DNA from: Actinomycetales bacterium
GTDB lineage: Bacteria > Actinomycetota > Actinomycetes > Actinomycetales > Cellulomonadaceae
Direction: 5' to 3'
NCBI GenBank assembly: GCA_020444245.1
Contig: JAHLLI010000001.1
Coordinates: 124,001-188,000 of the forward strand
Length of the DNA stretch: 64,000 nucleotides
The notes under the pieces were generated by a model, which was given only the letters and a program-made list of their open reading frames with translations, ran no database searches and was not told where the DNA came from. The position numbers and the translations under genes were made by a program. This document shows, one piece after another, positions 46,840-54,446 of this stretch. Each line of letters opens with the position of its first letter. The stretch's first letter is position 1.

Positions 46840-46859
46840 CTTGTATACAACGCTTGTAT
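46840..46859. promoter_or_regulatory. GntR operator upstream of importer operon
   Basis: TTGTATACAA (46841-46850) overlaps a second dyad, ATACAA-CGC-TTGTAT (46845-46859). The core equals that at 39319-39328. On the minus strand the operator contains a TGTATA -10 candidate with TGGACG about 16 bases upstream. The rest of the roughly 370-base gap to the next gene holds only a terminator (47051-47077). Confidence 0.75.
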
Positions 46860-47050
46860 GGCTCACGTCCAGCGTGAGGCGGTGTTCCACGGGAAGCCGT
46901 GACGAAGCTGCAACACAACGGCGCCCGGCACCACGCGCCCGGCACCCGCCGCGGTCAGCGGGAGTCCGGCGGTCGCGACGGCGGGGCGCACCACCGGCGC
47001 GTCGGTGGTCAGCCCTGCGGCACGGGCCGCGCACGACGCCGCGCCAGGTG

Positions 47051-47077
47051 GCTCGGCCCGTCGACGCCGGGCCGAGC
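47051..47077 (-). terminator. 10-bp stem terminator after lipoprotein gene
   Basis: GCTCGGCCCG (47051-47060) pairs perfectly with CGGGCCGAGC (47068-47077) around a seven-base loop, 33 bases beyond the lipoprotein stop. The 14-mer CGACGCCGCGCCAG flanks it on both sides (47034-47047 and 47087-47100). Confidence 0.65.
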
Positions 47078-47109
47078 ACGGGGTGACGACGCCGCGCCAG
47101 CCGGGCGGG

Positions 47110-47814
47110 TCACGGCGAACCGAGCTCCACCGTGACGGCGGCCACAGCGCCGTCGACCACGAAGAGGTCGATCGCGAACCACCCGCCCGCGCAGGACACG
47201 TACTCCCCGATCGACACCAGCCACACCTGCCGCGCGGTCCCCATCCCGGCCGGGACGCCGTCGATCGCGTAGGGACACCCGTGGTGGGTGCCGACGTTCA
47301 CCTCGAACGCCCCGGTGACGAAGGGGACCTCGTCGTCCAGGTCGCGCTGCGTGACCCAGGAGCGGACGGGCTCGAGCGCCGAGTACGGCCCGGTCCTCTC
47401 GAACAGGAGGTCGTCCGAGGTCCCGATCCGCCACGCGGACCTGCTCGTCAGCTCGCTCGGGTCCCGCGTGGCGAAGACCCGGTCCATGATCCCGAGCTGC
47501 ACGCCGTCGGCGGCGAACGTCAGGCCGTCGGGCACGGTCGACGGGTCGATGGCGAACTCGATGAAGGCCGCGACGAGGGCGGCGTCCTCCTGCGTCGCGC
47601 CGTCGCCCAGCACGATCGCGTAGTCGCCGTCCGGCACGTAGAGGTTCGGCGGTGGCGTGAACGTCTCGACCGCCGTCGGCGCCGGCGACGGCCGAGGGGT
47701 CGCCGTCACGGTCACGGTCTCGATCGTCTGCGGTGGGGTCGGACCCGTGCAACCGGCCAGGGCGAGCATCGCGATCGCGGTCAAGGCCGTCGTCGTGGTG
47801 CCCCCGTGCCCCAT
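47110..47814 (-). CDS. lipoprotein of unknown function
   Basis: A 234-residue exported protein. The N terminus MGHGGTTTTALTAIAMLA ends in the lipobox LALAGCTG (Cys22), followed by a Thr/Pro-rich linker (about 25-58). The soluble domain has alternating strands such as LYVPDGDYAIVLGDG, an internal helix AALVAAFIEFAI, and two Cys residues (CPYAIDG and YVSCAGGW) that could form a disulfide. ATG at 47814 is chosen, and the frame is open far upstream but without lipoprotein features there. I do not recognise a family. It stands alone, with a strong terminator. Confidence 0.72.
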   Translation of the reverse strand: MGHGGTTTTALTAIAMLALAGCTGPTPPQTIETVTVTATPRPSPAPTAVETFTPPPNLYVPDGDYAIVLGDGATQEDAALVAAFIEFAIDPSTVPDGLTFAADGVQLGIMDRVFATRDPSELTSRSAWRIGTSDDLLFERTGPYSALEPVRSWVTQRDLDDEVPFVTGAFEVNVGTHHGCPYAIDGVPAGMGTARQVWLVSIGEYVSCAGGWFAIDLFVVDGAVAAVTVELGSP

Positions 47815-47989
47815 CCGACGATGGTGCCAACCGCCCACCGCGGGCGCGACAGCCAGAGGTCCTCTGTCGAGCCGCGCCGGCCGCACGACTGCGCTTCGCC
47901 GCAGACAACGACACCGGCGTGACGCAAGGATGGGCCCCGCGGCCCGCACCGGTCCGCAAGCGCCCCGATCTCGCAGTGAGGACCCCCGC

Positions 47990-49201
47990 ATGCCCGACAC
48001 CCCGACCCTGGACGTCGCAGCGCTGCGCGCGGCCTTCTCGTCCCTGCAGCACGGGATCGCGCACTTCGACGCGCCGGGCGGGACGCAGACCCCCGACGCC
48101 GTCGCCGACGCGATCCGCGACGCGCTGGTCCACCCCCTGGCCAACCGCGGGCGCGGCAACCTCGCCGAGCGCAACGCCGACGACATCGTGCTCGCCTGCC
48201 GCGCGGCCCTCGGGGACCTGCTCGGCGTCGACCCCGGGACGGTGGTGGTCGGCCGCAGCGCCACCGCGCTCACGTTCGAGCTGTCCCGCGCCATCTCGAG
48301 TGCGTGGCACGAGGGCGACGAGGTCGTGATCTCCCGCCTCGAGCACGACGCGAACGCCAACCCGTGGCTGATCGCCGCCGAGCGGCGCGGCGCCACGGTC
48401 CGGTGGGCCGACTTCGACCCGGCCACCGGCGAGCTCGACCCCGAAGCCGTCGCCGCGCTGCTGTCCGAGCGCACGGTGCTGGTGGCCGTGACCGCGGCGT
48501 CCAACCTGATCGGCACGATGCCCGACCTGCCGGCGATCGCCGAGCGGGTGCACGCGGTGGGCGCCCTGCTGTTCGTCGACGGCGTGCACTACACCGCCCA
48601 CGAGCTGGTCGACGTCCCGGCGCTCGGCGCCGACTTCTACACCTGCTCCCCGTACAAGTTCCTCGGCCCGCACTGCGGCGTGGTCACCGGCCGGGCCGAG
48701 CTGCTCGAGGGCCTGCACCCGGACAAGCTGCGCCCGGCGACCGACGTGGTGCCCGAGAGGTTCGAGCTCGGCACCCTGCCGTACGAGCTCATGGCGGGCG
48801 TCACCGCGGCCGTCGACACGCTGGCCGGGATGGTCCCCGGCGAGGGCTCACGGCGCGAGCGCCTGCGCCGCTCGATGGCCGCCGCGCACACCCACGAGGA
48901 CGCGCTGCGCGGCCGGATCGAGGCGGCCCTCGCCGAGCTCCCCGATGTGACCGTCCACTCGCGGGCGGCGCGGCGCACCCCGACGCTGCTCGCCACGTTC
49001 GCCGGGCGCGCCGCGGCCGACGTGAGCGCCCACCTCGCCGCGGCGGGCGTCAACGCGCCGTCCGGCAACTTCTACGCCTACGAGGTCTCCCAGCACCTGG
49101 GCCTCGGCCTGACCGGCGGTCTGCGGATCGGATTGGCCCCGTACAACGACGACGAGGACGTCGACCGCCTGGTCGCGGCGCTGGGTTCCGCGCTGGGCTG
49201 A
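47990..49201 (+). CDS. cysteine-desulfurase-like class V aminotransferase
   Basis: A 403-residue PLP enzyme. The PLP-lysine is in CSPYKFLGPHCG, the cofactor Asp/His are in FVDGVHYTAHE, and SRLEHDANANPWL precedes the active site. These features and the start LRAAFSSLQHGIAHFDAPGG (landmark FDAPGG) match the VC1184-type cysteine desulfurase-like subfamily rather than IscS or SufS. No scaffold genes are nearby. ATG at 47990 has a weak GAGGA some bases upstream. The donor substrate and sulfur acceptor are unknown. Confidence 0.87.
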   Translation: MPDTPTLDVAALRAAFSSLQHGIAHFDAPGGTQTPDAVADAIRDALVHPLANRGRGNLAERNADDIVLACRAALGDLLGVDPGTVVVGRSATALTFELSRAISSAWHEGDEVVISRLEHDANANPWLIAAERRGATVRWADFDPATGELDPEAVAALLSERTVLVAVTAASNLIGTMPDLPAIAERVHAVGALLFVDGVHYTAHELVDVPALGADFYTCSPYKFLGPHCGVVTGRAELLEGLHPDKLRPATDVVPERFELGTLPYELMAGVTAAVDTLAGMVPGEGSRRERLRRSMAAAHTHEDALRGRIEAALAELPDVTVHSRAARRTPTLLATFAGRAAADVSAHLAAAGVNAPSGNFYAYEVSQHLGLGLTGGLRIGLAPYNDDEDVDRLVAALGSALG

Positions 49202-49219
49202 CGCGCGCGGCGACGCGCC

Positions 49220-49909
49220 TCAGTCCGCGACGAACCCGGCCGACTCGACGTAGTAGCCGGTGAGCGCATCCCCGCGCACCGCGAGCGTCACGGCCCCACC
49301 GGGGTAGGTCCACGCGCAGGTGAAGTGGCCGGGACCGAGCACCGGGTCGGGCGTGCACCCCGCCGGCGTGAGGCCGCCGTGCTGTCCCCGCAGCAGCAGG
49401 TCAACCGCGGCCTGCGTCGCGCTGCGCAGCGCCGTGCGACGGTCGTCCGCGGCCCACGCGTCCATGAGGTGCTGGGCGGCCGCCTCCGGGCCGGCGAGCC
49501 GCTCGAACCCGCCCACGACGTCGTTCCAGGTCTGCGGGCCGGCGATGCCGTCGACGGTGAGGTGGTGGGCGGTCTGCAGGTCTCGCACCGAGCGATCGGT
49601 CTGCGGCCCGAAGGCCCCGTCCACCGCCAGGCGCCAGCCCTGGCTGCGCAGCTGGCTCTGCAGCGCGCTCACCGCTGGGCCGGCAGCGCCGGTGCTCACG
49701 GTGACGATCAGGGCCCCCCAGGTGATCGGCCCGACGACCCCGTCGGCCGTCAGACCCGCGTCGCCCTGGAAGGACTGGACGGCACCCCTGGTGATCGGGC
49801 CGTACTGGGCGTCGACCGCCACCGGATGACCGTGGGTGCCCAGCAGGTACTGGACTGTCCGCACGTCCTCACCGGTCCCGCCGAGTGTGATGGTCGGCCA
49901 GGGCTGCAT
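49220..49909 (-). CDS. protein with two peptidoglycan-binding domains
   Basis: A 229-residue protein. Residues about 5-70 and 75-135 are two PG_binding_1 repeats (LGGTGEDVRTVQYLL, DAQYGPITRGAVQSFQ, LTADGVVGPITWGAL; then VDGAFGPQTDRSVRDLQ, VDGIAGPQTWNDV). The C-terminal 90 residues form a separate domain with two Cys (AGCTPD and HFTCAWTYP). No signal peptide is evident, which is unusual for a cell-wall binder. ATG at 49909 is chosen for its GGAGG at a good distance. It is convergent with the desulfurase-like gene. No catalytic domain is seen. Confidence 0.85.
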   Translation of the reverse strand: MQPWPTITLGGTGEDVRTVQYLLGTHGHPVAVDAQYGPITRGAVQSFQGDAGLTADGVVGPITWGALIVTVSTGAAGPAVSALQSQLRSQGWRLAVDGAFGPQTDRSVRDLQTAHHLTVDGIAGPQTWNDVVGGFERLAGPEAAAQHLMDAWAADDRRTALRSATQAAVDLLLRGQHGGLTPAGCTPDPVLGPGHFTCAWTYPGGAVTLAVRGDALTGYYVESAGFVAD

Positions 49910-49984
49910 GGCACTCACCTCCGTGGTGTGTCGTCGCCACCCCCTGCACCGTACGCCCGAGGCCGACGGGTGAAGCAGGGGGCC

Positions 49985-51304
49985 CTACCCCGCCGTGACC
50001 GCGCGCACCCGATCGAGCGCCTCCTGCTGCGCGACCCGCTCGATCCCTGCGTCGGCCCGCTCGCGGCCTCCGAGCACGAGGGTCCGGGCCGTCCACACGA
50101 GCAGGACGACCAGCAGCACGTTGCGCGCCGCGAGGACCGCGGCCCCGACCGCATCGCCACGCGTGATCGCCGGGTAGAGCCACGGGAACACGGCCTGCGT
50201 GACGCCCGCCACCACCAGCGCCCACCGCGCCGTGCGCCGCCAGCCCGGCAGCCCGAGGCCGACCGCCGCCGCGACCGGGGCGGCGAGCCAGGTCATGTAC
50301 TGCGGTGACCCGACCTTGTCGAAGACGATCATCGTCAGGGTCATCAGCAGCGCCCCGCGCACCACGAGCTCGGCCCCCGCGGTCCGATCGGACCGCAGAC
50401 GGGCGCCGAGCAGCTCGCGCCGCCACCACACGAGACCCGCCGCCGCCACGACCGCCAGGACGAACAGCACCCCGAGCACCTGGCCCGCCGCCCGGGTGCC
50501 GACGCCGTGCAGCTCCCAGTCGTTGAGCACCAGGTTGTCCACGCGCAGGACGGACCGTGTGACCAGCGCCGCGAGCAGCCACGGGACCGCCCCGACGGCC
50601 TCGAGCTGCAACCCCCGACCGCTCTGGTCGGTGAGGAACGTCGCCAGGAAGTCGCTGCGCCCCAGGAACCGCACCGTCAGGACCACCAGCCCGGTCAGCG
50701 CCGCTGCGGGCAGGACGACGTCCCGCCACGGACGCCTCACGGCCGCGAAGAGCGGCCAGAGCAGCGCGCCCGGCGCCACCTTGATCCACGCGCCGGCGGT
50801 GAGCAGGAACGACGCCACCACCGGCCGGTCGAGCGCCCAGAGCAACGCGATCAGCGTCAGCGGGACCACGACCGCGTCGATCCGCCCCAGCCCGACCGGT
50901 CCGAGCAGGAGCAGGAACGCCGTCCACCACCGCCCGCCCGCCATCCCCCGGGGCCGGCGCAGCAGCACCGCGAGCGCCGCGGCGTCCAGGGCGGTGACCA
51001 TCAAGGACCAGGCGATCGCGTACCCGGCACGGCTCCCGACGCCACCGAGCGAGGCGACGACCATCGGGACCACGGAGCCCACCGGGTACACGGACGGGAA
51101 CTGCAGCGTCGGCCAGATGCCCTGGTGCAGCCCGAGCCCGGCCCAGTGCCGGTAGAGCTCCAGGTCACCGAACGCCCGGTCGCCGACGATCGCGACGCCC
51201 ATCACGGCGTTCCACAGGTGCACGGCGAGGAAGGCGCTCCACAGCGCCCCGCGGCGGCGCACCAGCCGCCTGATCACGTCGCGCAACGGGCCGCCTCTCG
51301 TCAC
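49985..51304 (-). CDS. GT87-type polyprenol-dependent glycosyltransferase
   Basis: A 439-residue multi-pass membrane protein with about 10-12 hydrophobic segments. The first periplasmic loop carries the likely catalytic Asp/Glu (GDRAFGDLELYRHWA), followed by FPSVYPVGS, as in alpha-mannosyltransferase-type GT-C enzymes (PimE/GT87, DUF2029). It would transfer a sugar from a polyprenyl phosphate donor to a cell-envelope glycan. GTG at 51304 is used. It is the third gene after the DegT aminotransferase and the epimerase and has its own response-regulator-like site upstream. Confidence 0.8.
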   Translation of the reverse strand: MTRGGPLRDVIRRLVRRRGALWSAFLAVHLWNAVMGVAIVGDRAFGDLELYRHWAGLGLHQGIWPTLQFPSVYPVGSVVPMVVASLGGVGSRAGYAIAWSLMVTALDAAALAVLLRRPRGMAGGRWWTAFLLLLGPVGLGRIDAVVVPLTLIALLWALDRPVVASFLLTAGAWIKVAPGALLWPLFAAVRRPWRDVVLPAAALTGLVVLTVRFLGRSDFLATFLTDQSGRGLQLEAVGAVPWLLAALVTRSVLRVDNLVLNDWELHGVGTRAAGQVLGVLFVLAVVAAAGLVWWRRELLGARLRSDRTAGAELVVRGALLMTLTMIVFDKVGSPQYMTWLAAPVAAAVGLGLPGWRRTARWALVVAGVTQAVFPWLYPAITRGDAVGAAVLAARNVLLVVLLVWTARTLVLGGRERADAGIERVAQQEALDRVRAVTAG

Positions 51305-51332
51305 ATGGGACGACCAGACGCTAGGGGGGGTT

Positions 51333-51348
51333 CCTGGGAGTCACCTGG
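51333..51348 (-). promoter_or_regulatory. CCAGG direct repeat and promoter of GT87 gene
   Basis: On the minus strand CCAGG-TGACTC-CCAGG (51348-51333) has the same 11-base period and CTC-CCAGG junction as the element before the reductase operon at 7603. A -10-like TAGCGT follows nine bases later, and no -35 box is present, as at activator-dependent promoters. Confidence 0.4.
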
Positions 51349-51374
51349 AAGCGATGGGCCGCCGGACGCGGTCC

Positions 51375-52436
51375 CTACGTCGTCGGGACCGCCCGGCCCG
51401 CACCGTCCCGGAGCCGACCGGTGGCGGCCACCTCGTCACCGACCCAGTTGTGGACGCACTCCTCGGTCAGCAGGTCGTCGACGGTCACGCCCTCGGCCGC
51501 GTACCACTCGTTGAGGCGACGCAGCCCGTCGGCCAGCGGGATCTCCGGGGCGTAGCCGAGGAGCTCGCGCGCCTTGGTGCCGTTGGCGCACATCCGCGCG
51601 ATGTCCGCCGGGCGCGGCGCCTCGTGCACGATCTGCACGTCGGGGTTCCCGACGACGTCGATCACCATCCGGGCCAGGTCGTTGATGCTGGTCTCGAAGC
51701 CAGAGCCCACGTTGATGACGTGCCCGACCGCCTCTGGCCGGAGCCCGGCCTCGAGGATCGCCCTGGCGGTGTCCTCCACGAAGTTGAAGTCGCGGGTCTG
51801 GGAGCCGTCGCCGAACACGACCAGGGGCTGACCGGCGTTGGCCCTCAGCAGGAACTTGGGGATCACCTCGCCGCAGTCGCCCTCGTGGTGCTCGCGCGGC
51901 CCGAAGGTGTTGAACAGCCGCAGCACCACGGTCGGCAGGTCGTAGCAGACGTGGAAGGCGCGGGCGTAGCCCTCGGCGCCCAGCTTCGCGGCCCCGTAGG
52001 CGTTGGTGGGCGCGAGCTCACCCTGCTCGACCACCGGACCCGAGCACGCCGAGCCGTAGACCTCGGCGCTGGAGGTGAACACGAGCTGCCCGATACCGAC
52101 CGCACGCGCCGCCTCGAGCACGCTCATGGTGCCGGTGGCGTTGACGTCGTGGCTCTCCCGCGGCGAGTGGATCGAGTGCCGGACACCCAGGCACGCGAGG
52201 TGGTAGACCACGTCGCAGCCGGCCATCAGATCGCGCATCGCATCGGTGTCGCGGACGTCGACCACCGAGAGCCGGCACGCGTCGGGCGGCAGGTCGGCGA
52301 GGTAGTCGGCGTTGCCGTTGACGAGGTTGTCGACCACCTCCACCGTGAAACCGCGCGCCACGGCGAGGTGCGCCAGGTGGGAGCCGATGAACCCGGCCCC
52401 GCCGGTGATCATGATCTTCCGCTTCTCGTCGTGCAC
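51375..52436 (-). CDS. NAD-dependent sugar-nucleotide epimerase/dehydratase
   Basis: A 353-residue extended short-chain dehydrogenase. It has the NAD motif MITGGAGFIGSHLA (9-22), the catalytic Ser-Ser in LVFTSSAEVYGS, YGAAKLGAEGYARA with the Tyr-x3-Lys pair, and RLFNTFGPRE. These match GalE/WbpP-type UDP-sugar epimerases and dTDP-glucose dehydratases. GTG at 52436 has GGAGGAG directly upstream. It follows the DegT gene by 65 bases with a GC-rich hairpin (52466-52497) between. It likely supplies an unusual sugar for the cell-surface glycan made by the neighbouring genes. Confidence 0.9.
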   Translation of the reverse strand: MHDEKRKIMITGGAGFIGSHLAHLAVARGFTVEVVDNLVNGNADYLADLPPDACRLSVVDVRDTDAMRDLMAGCDVVYHLACLGVRHSIHSPRESHDVNATGTMSVLEAARAVGIGQLVFTSSAEVYGSACSGPVVEQGELAPTNAYGAAKLGAEGYARAFHVCYDLPTVVLRLFNTFGPREHHEGDCGEVIPKFLLRANAGQPLVVFGDGSQTRDFNFVEDTARAILEAGLRPEAVGHVINVGSGFETSINDLARMVIDVVGNPDVQIVHEAPRPADIARMCANGTKARELLGYAPEIPLADGLRRLNEWYAAEGVTVDDLLTEECVHNWVGDEVAATGRLRDGAGRAVPTT

Positions 52437-52501
52437 CGGGCTCCTCCTCGGATCGGTCGTACGGCGCGCGCCCCGCCCGGGCCCCGCCGGGGTGCGCAGG
52501 G

Positions 52502-53719
52502 TCACGAACCGCAGCGGCAGCTCGCCCTGAGGGCGTCGACCACGCGGTCCTGCTGCTCGTCGGTCATCTGCGGGAAGATCGGGAGCACGATCGTGCGGTC
52601 CTGGGCCTGCTCGCTCTCGACGAGCCGGGTGCAGGCACCGGGTGCGCAGTCGCAGCCGTCCGGGCCCGCGCCGCAGGACCACGGCTGCGACCGGTACACC
52701 GGCTCGCGGTGGGAGTTCATGATCCCCCGCCGGGTCGCGATCCCCTGGTCCAGCAGCTCCTGCATGACCTGGCGCTGGTCGCAGCCGTCGGGCAGCCGCA
52801 CGCAGTAGCTCTGCCAGTTGCTGCGGGCCCAGTCCGGCTCCACGGGCAGGCCCAGCCCGGGGATGTCCGCGAGCAAGGTCCGGTAGCGGTCCGCGATCTC
52901 CCGCCGCCGTTCGACGATCCCCGGCAGCCGCTTGAGCTGCTCGCGGCCGATGGCCGCCTGGATGTCGGTCATCCGGTAGTTGAAGCCGAACAGCTCGTAG
53001 GACTCGAACGTCACCGTCGGCGAGCCGTGCCGCTGGGCGGTGGACTGGCTCATGCCGTGCAGCCGGAGCAGCCGGAACAGCTCGGCCCAGTCCTCGCGGT
53101 CGGTGGTGATCATCCCGCCGTCCCCGGTGGTGATGACCTTCCGCGGGTGGAACGAGAAGCAGGCGACGTCGCCGTGCGGCCGGCCGATCCTCTCCCACCG
53201 GCCGTCCCACAGGATCTCGCTGCCGACGGCGCACGCGCAGTCCTCGACGACCGCGAGCCCCCTGGCCCGGGCGAGCGGCACGATCGCCGCCATGTCGCAC
53301 GGCATGCCCATCTGGTGCACGACGAGGATGGCGCGGGTCCTCGGCGTGATCGCGCGCTCGACGAGGGTCGGATCGATGTTGTAGGTGCCGGGCTCGATGT
53401 CCACGAACACCGGCGTCGCACCGCAGTACCGGACGCTGTTCGCCGTCGCCACGAAGCTGTGGCTCACCGTGATGACCTCGTCGCCGGGGACGACGCCGAC
53501 GGCGACCAGCCCCAGGTGCAGCGCCGTCGTGCAGCTCGACACCGCACGCGCGTAGCCGGCGCCCACGAACGCGGCGAACTCCTCCTCGAACGCCGCGACC
53601 TGCGGCCCCTGCATCACCCAGCCGCTGCGGATCGTGCGGCTCGCGGCCTCCGCCTCCTCGTCCCCGAGGAGCGGGAGCGCGAGCGGGATGAAGTCGTTCC
53701 GAGCGGCAGCGTCCGCCAC
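52502..53719 (-). CDS. DegT/DnrJ/EryC1 family sugar aminotransferase
   Basis: A 405-residue PLP enzyme that aminates keto-sugar nucleotides. The PLP-lysine is in ACFSFHPRKVITTGDGG, the cofactor Asp is in AVVEDCACAVGS, and the N-terminal IPLALPLLGDEEAEAA (with IRSGWVMQGPQVAAFE) is typical. The C-terminal GFNYRMTDIQAAIGREQLKRL is a family landmark. A Cys-rich insertion near 355-370 (CGAGPDGCDCAPGACTRL) is unusual and may bind metal. GTG at 53719 has AAGGAG. It starts the surface-polysaccharide operon. Confidence 0.92.
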   Translation of the reverse strand: MADAAARNDFIPLALPLLGDEEAEAASRTIRSGWVMQGPQVAAFEEEFAAFVGAGYARAVSSCTTALHLGLVAVGVVPGDEVITVSHSFVATANSVRYCGATPVFVDIEPGTYNIDPTLVERAITPRTRAILVVHQMGMPCDMAAIVPLARARGLAVVEDCACAVGSEILWDGRWERIGRPHGDVACFSFHPRKVITTGDGGMITTDREDWAELFRLLRLHGMSQSTAQRHGSPTVTFESYELFGFNYRMTDIQAAIGREQLKRLPGIVERRREIADRYRTLLADIPGLGLPVEPDWARSNWQSYCVRLPDGCDQRQVMQELLDQGIATRRGIMNSHREPVYRSQPWSCGAGPDGCDCAPGACTRLVESEQAQDRTIVLPIFPQMTDEQQDRVVDALRASCRCGS

Positions 53720-53832
53720 GTCGTCTCCTTGGTCCGCCCGCGGTGGCCCCCGGCGGGGGCCGCCGGTCGCGGGCAGTCCCCGTCCTACCACCGGGGTCCG
53801 CGTGCCGTGAGGGGTTCTGCGGGTGGATTCTT

Positions 53833-53865
53833 GCGAGCCCACCGCGAGCCCACCGCGAGCCGCCC
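53833..53865. repeat. three 11-bp tandem repeats upstream of degT and gerW
   Basis: GCGAGCCCACC occurs at 53833-53843 and 53844-53854, followed by GCGAGCCGCCC (53855-53865). The exact 11-base period puts all copies on one helix face. It lies in the 260-base divergent region and may be a response-regulator site. Nothing else is evident in that gap. Confidence 0.6.
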
Positions 53866-53978
53866 CGAACCTGCCAACCGCCGCACGTCACGCCCGGCAG
53901 GGCCCTCGCCCCCGGGTCGCGCGTCGACAAGACTGGACGAACGGCGGCGGCCGACCGCCGCGACGGGAAGGGGACGAC

Positions 53979-54389
53979 GTGAACGTCGACGAGATGATGC
54001 AGGGCACGCGTGACGCGCTCACGGTGCGCAAGGTCTACGGCGAGCCGATCGAACGTGGCGACGTGACCGTGATCCCGGTCGCCAAGACCCTGGGCGGGTC
54101 CGGCGGGGGCAGCGGTCAGTCCGCCAACGGCGACGGCGGCGACGGCGGCGGCTTCGGGGTCCGGGTCAAGCCCGTGGGGGTGTACGTCATCCAGGGCGGC
54201 CACGTGCGCTGGGTGCCGGCCGTCGACCCGGTCCGCGTGCTCCTGGTCGCCGGCCTGACCGCCGTCGGGGTGCTCGGCGCGATCGGCCGGCTCACCCGGG
54301 CCCGAGACGACCGCGCCGCCCGGGTCGTCAAGGCCGTCCGGATCGCCCGGCGGATCGCCAAGGCGAAGGCGCGGGCCGTCCGGCGCTGA
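53979..54389 (+). CDS. GerW/YtfJ family protein
   Basis: A 136-residue protein. The core MQGTRDALTVRKVYGEPIE, then VTVIPVAKTLGGSGGG and GFGVRVKPVGVYVI, matches the GerW (YtfJ) family first known from spore germination. A C-terminal hydrophobic helix (RVLLVAGLTAVGVLGAI) and a highly basic tail (RIARRIAKAKARAVRR) suggest membrane attachment. Actinobacterial members occur in non-sporulating species and have no known role. GTG at 53979 has GGGAAGGGG upstream. It is divergent from the polysaccharide operon. Confidence 0.85.
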   Translation: MNVDEMMQGTRDALTVRKVYGEPIERGDVTVIPVAKTLGGSGGGSGQSANGDGGDGGGFGVRVKPVGVYVIQGGHVRWVPAVDPVRVLLVAGLTAVGVLGAIGRLTRARDDRAARVVKAVRIARRIAKAKARAVRR

Positions 54390-54446
54390 GGCACGCTCGG
54401 GCAGCGCGCGGGCGTCCGGCACGCGACCCCGCTAGGGTCCTGGCCC

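Noticed and set aside
46860-47109. Short open frames between importer and lipoprotein genes
   Set aside because: They overlap on both strands, have no start signals and are interrupted by a terminator hairpin and a 14-bp direct repeat. The region is best read as promoter plus terminator.
52437-54422. Upstream two-thirds of a 1015-codon open frame ending in the epimerase
   Set aside because: Only the part from 52436 encodes the epimerase. The rest is out of frame with the DegT aminotransferase and reads as Arg/Ala/Gly-rich shadow.
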